This document shows, piece after piece, positions 7,084 to 7,085 of a stretch of 7,085 nucleotides of DNA. The stretch is from contig JAISPN010000200.1 of NCBI GenBank assembly GCA_031274845.1, forward strand, positions 1 to 7,085, read 5' to 3'. Origin of the DNA: Acidobacteriaceae bacterium (GTDB lineage: Bacteria; Acidobacteriota; Vicinamibacteria; Vicinamibacterales; CAVVIG01). Below the pieces are notes generated by a model that was not told the origin of the DNA, searched no databases, and saw only the letters and a list, made by a program, of their open reading frames with translations. Numbering within the stretch: the stretch's first letter is position 1; each line of letters begins with the position of its first letter. The position numbers and the translations under genes are program-made.

Positions 7084-7085
7084 CC

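Overview
The window is high-GC DNA (about 60-65% G+C by eye) that I read as chromosomal sequence from an acidobacterium, possibly the Vicinamibacteria (subdivision 6) group. The main support is two tandem secreted proteins of the 'acidobacterial VWFA-related' type, a family heavily expanded in that phylum. The divergent topoisomerase is a housekeeping gene and says little about lineage. The phylum assignment is inference from family knowledge, not a search result.

Layout: three genes on the minus strand read leftward from about 5136, and one gene on the plus strand reads rightward from 5170. The two sets diverge from a 33-bp gap (5137-5169). The minus-strand set is a tight apparent operon. 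It starts with a 937-residue exported protein of unknown function (5136 to 2323). After a 12-bp gap comes a 388-residue exported protein with an Ig-like domain and a VWA domain with an intact metal site (2310 to 1144). A 4-base ATGA overlap then leads into a second exported VWA-type protein with a degenerate metal site (1147 down to the left edge, C-terminus missing). The plus-strand gene (5170-7083) is a complete 637-residue B subunit of a type IIA topoisomerase. Its TOPRIM signature looks more like ParE (topoisomerase IV) than GyrB.

All three minus-strand products carry N-terminal signal peptides, so the operon probably makes a set of periplasmic or surface proteins. One VWA protein could bind a ligand through metal, its partner would have lost or changed that ability, and the large helical protein is the unexplained member. 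Nothing in the sequence links this operon functionally to the topoisomerase; the two sets share only the compact divergent control region.

Essentially every base is coding. The only non-coding stretches are 2311-2322 and 5137-5169. I saw no tRNA, rRNA, CRISPR array, insertion sequence, attachment site or convincing terminator. The most unusual content is the VWA pair plus the large unrecognised secreted protein, which I consider worth follow-up but not proof of a new system.
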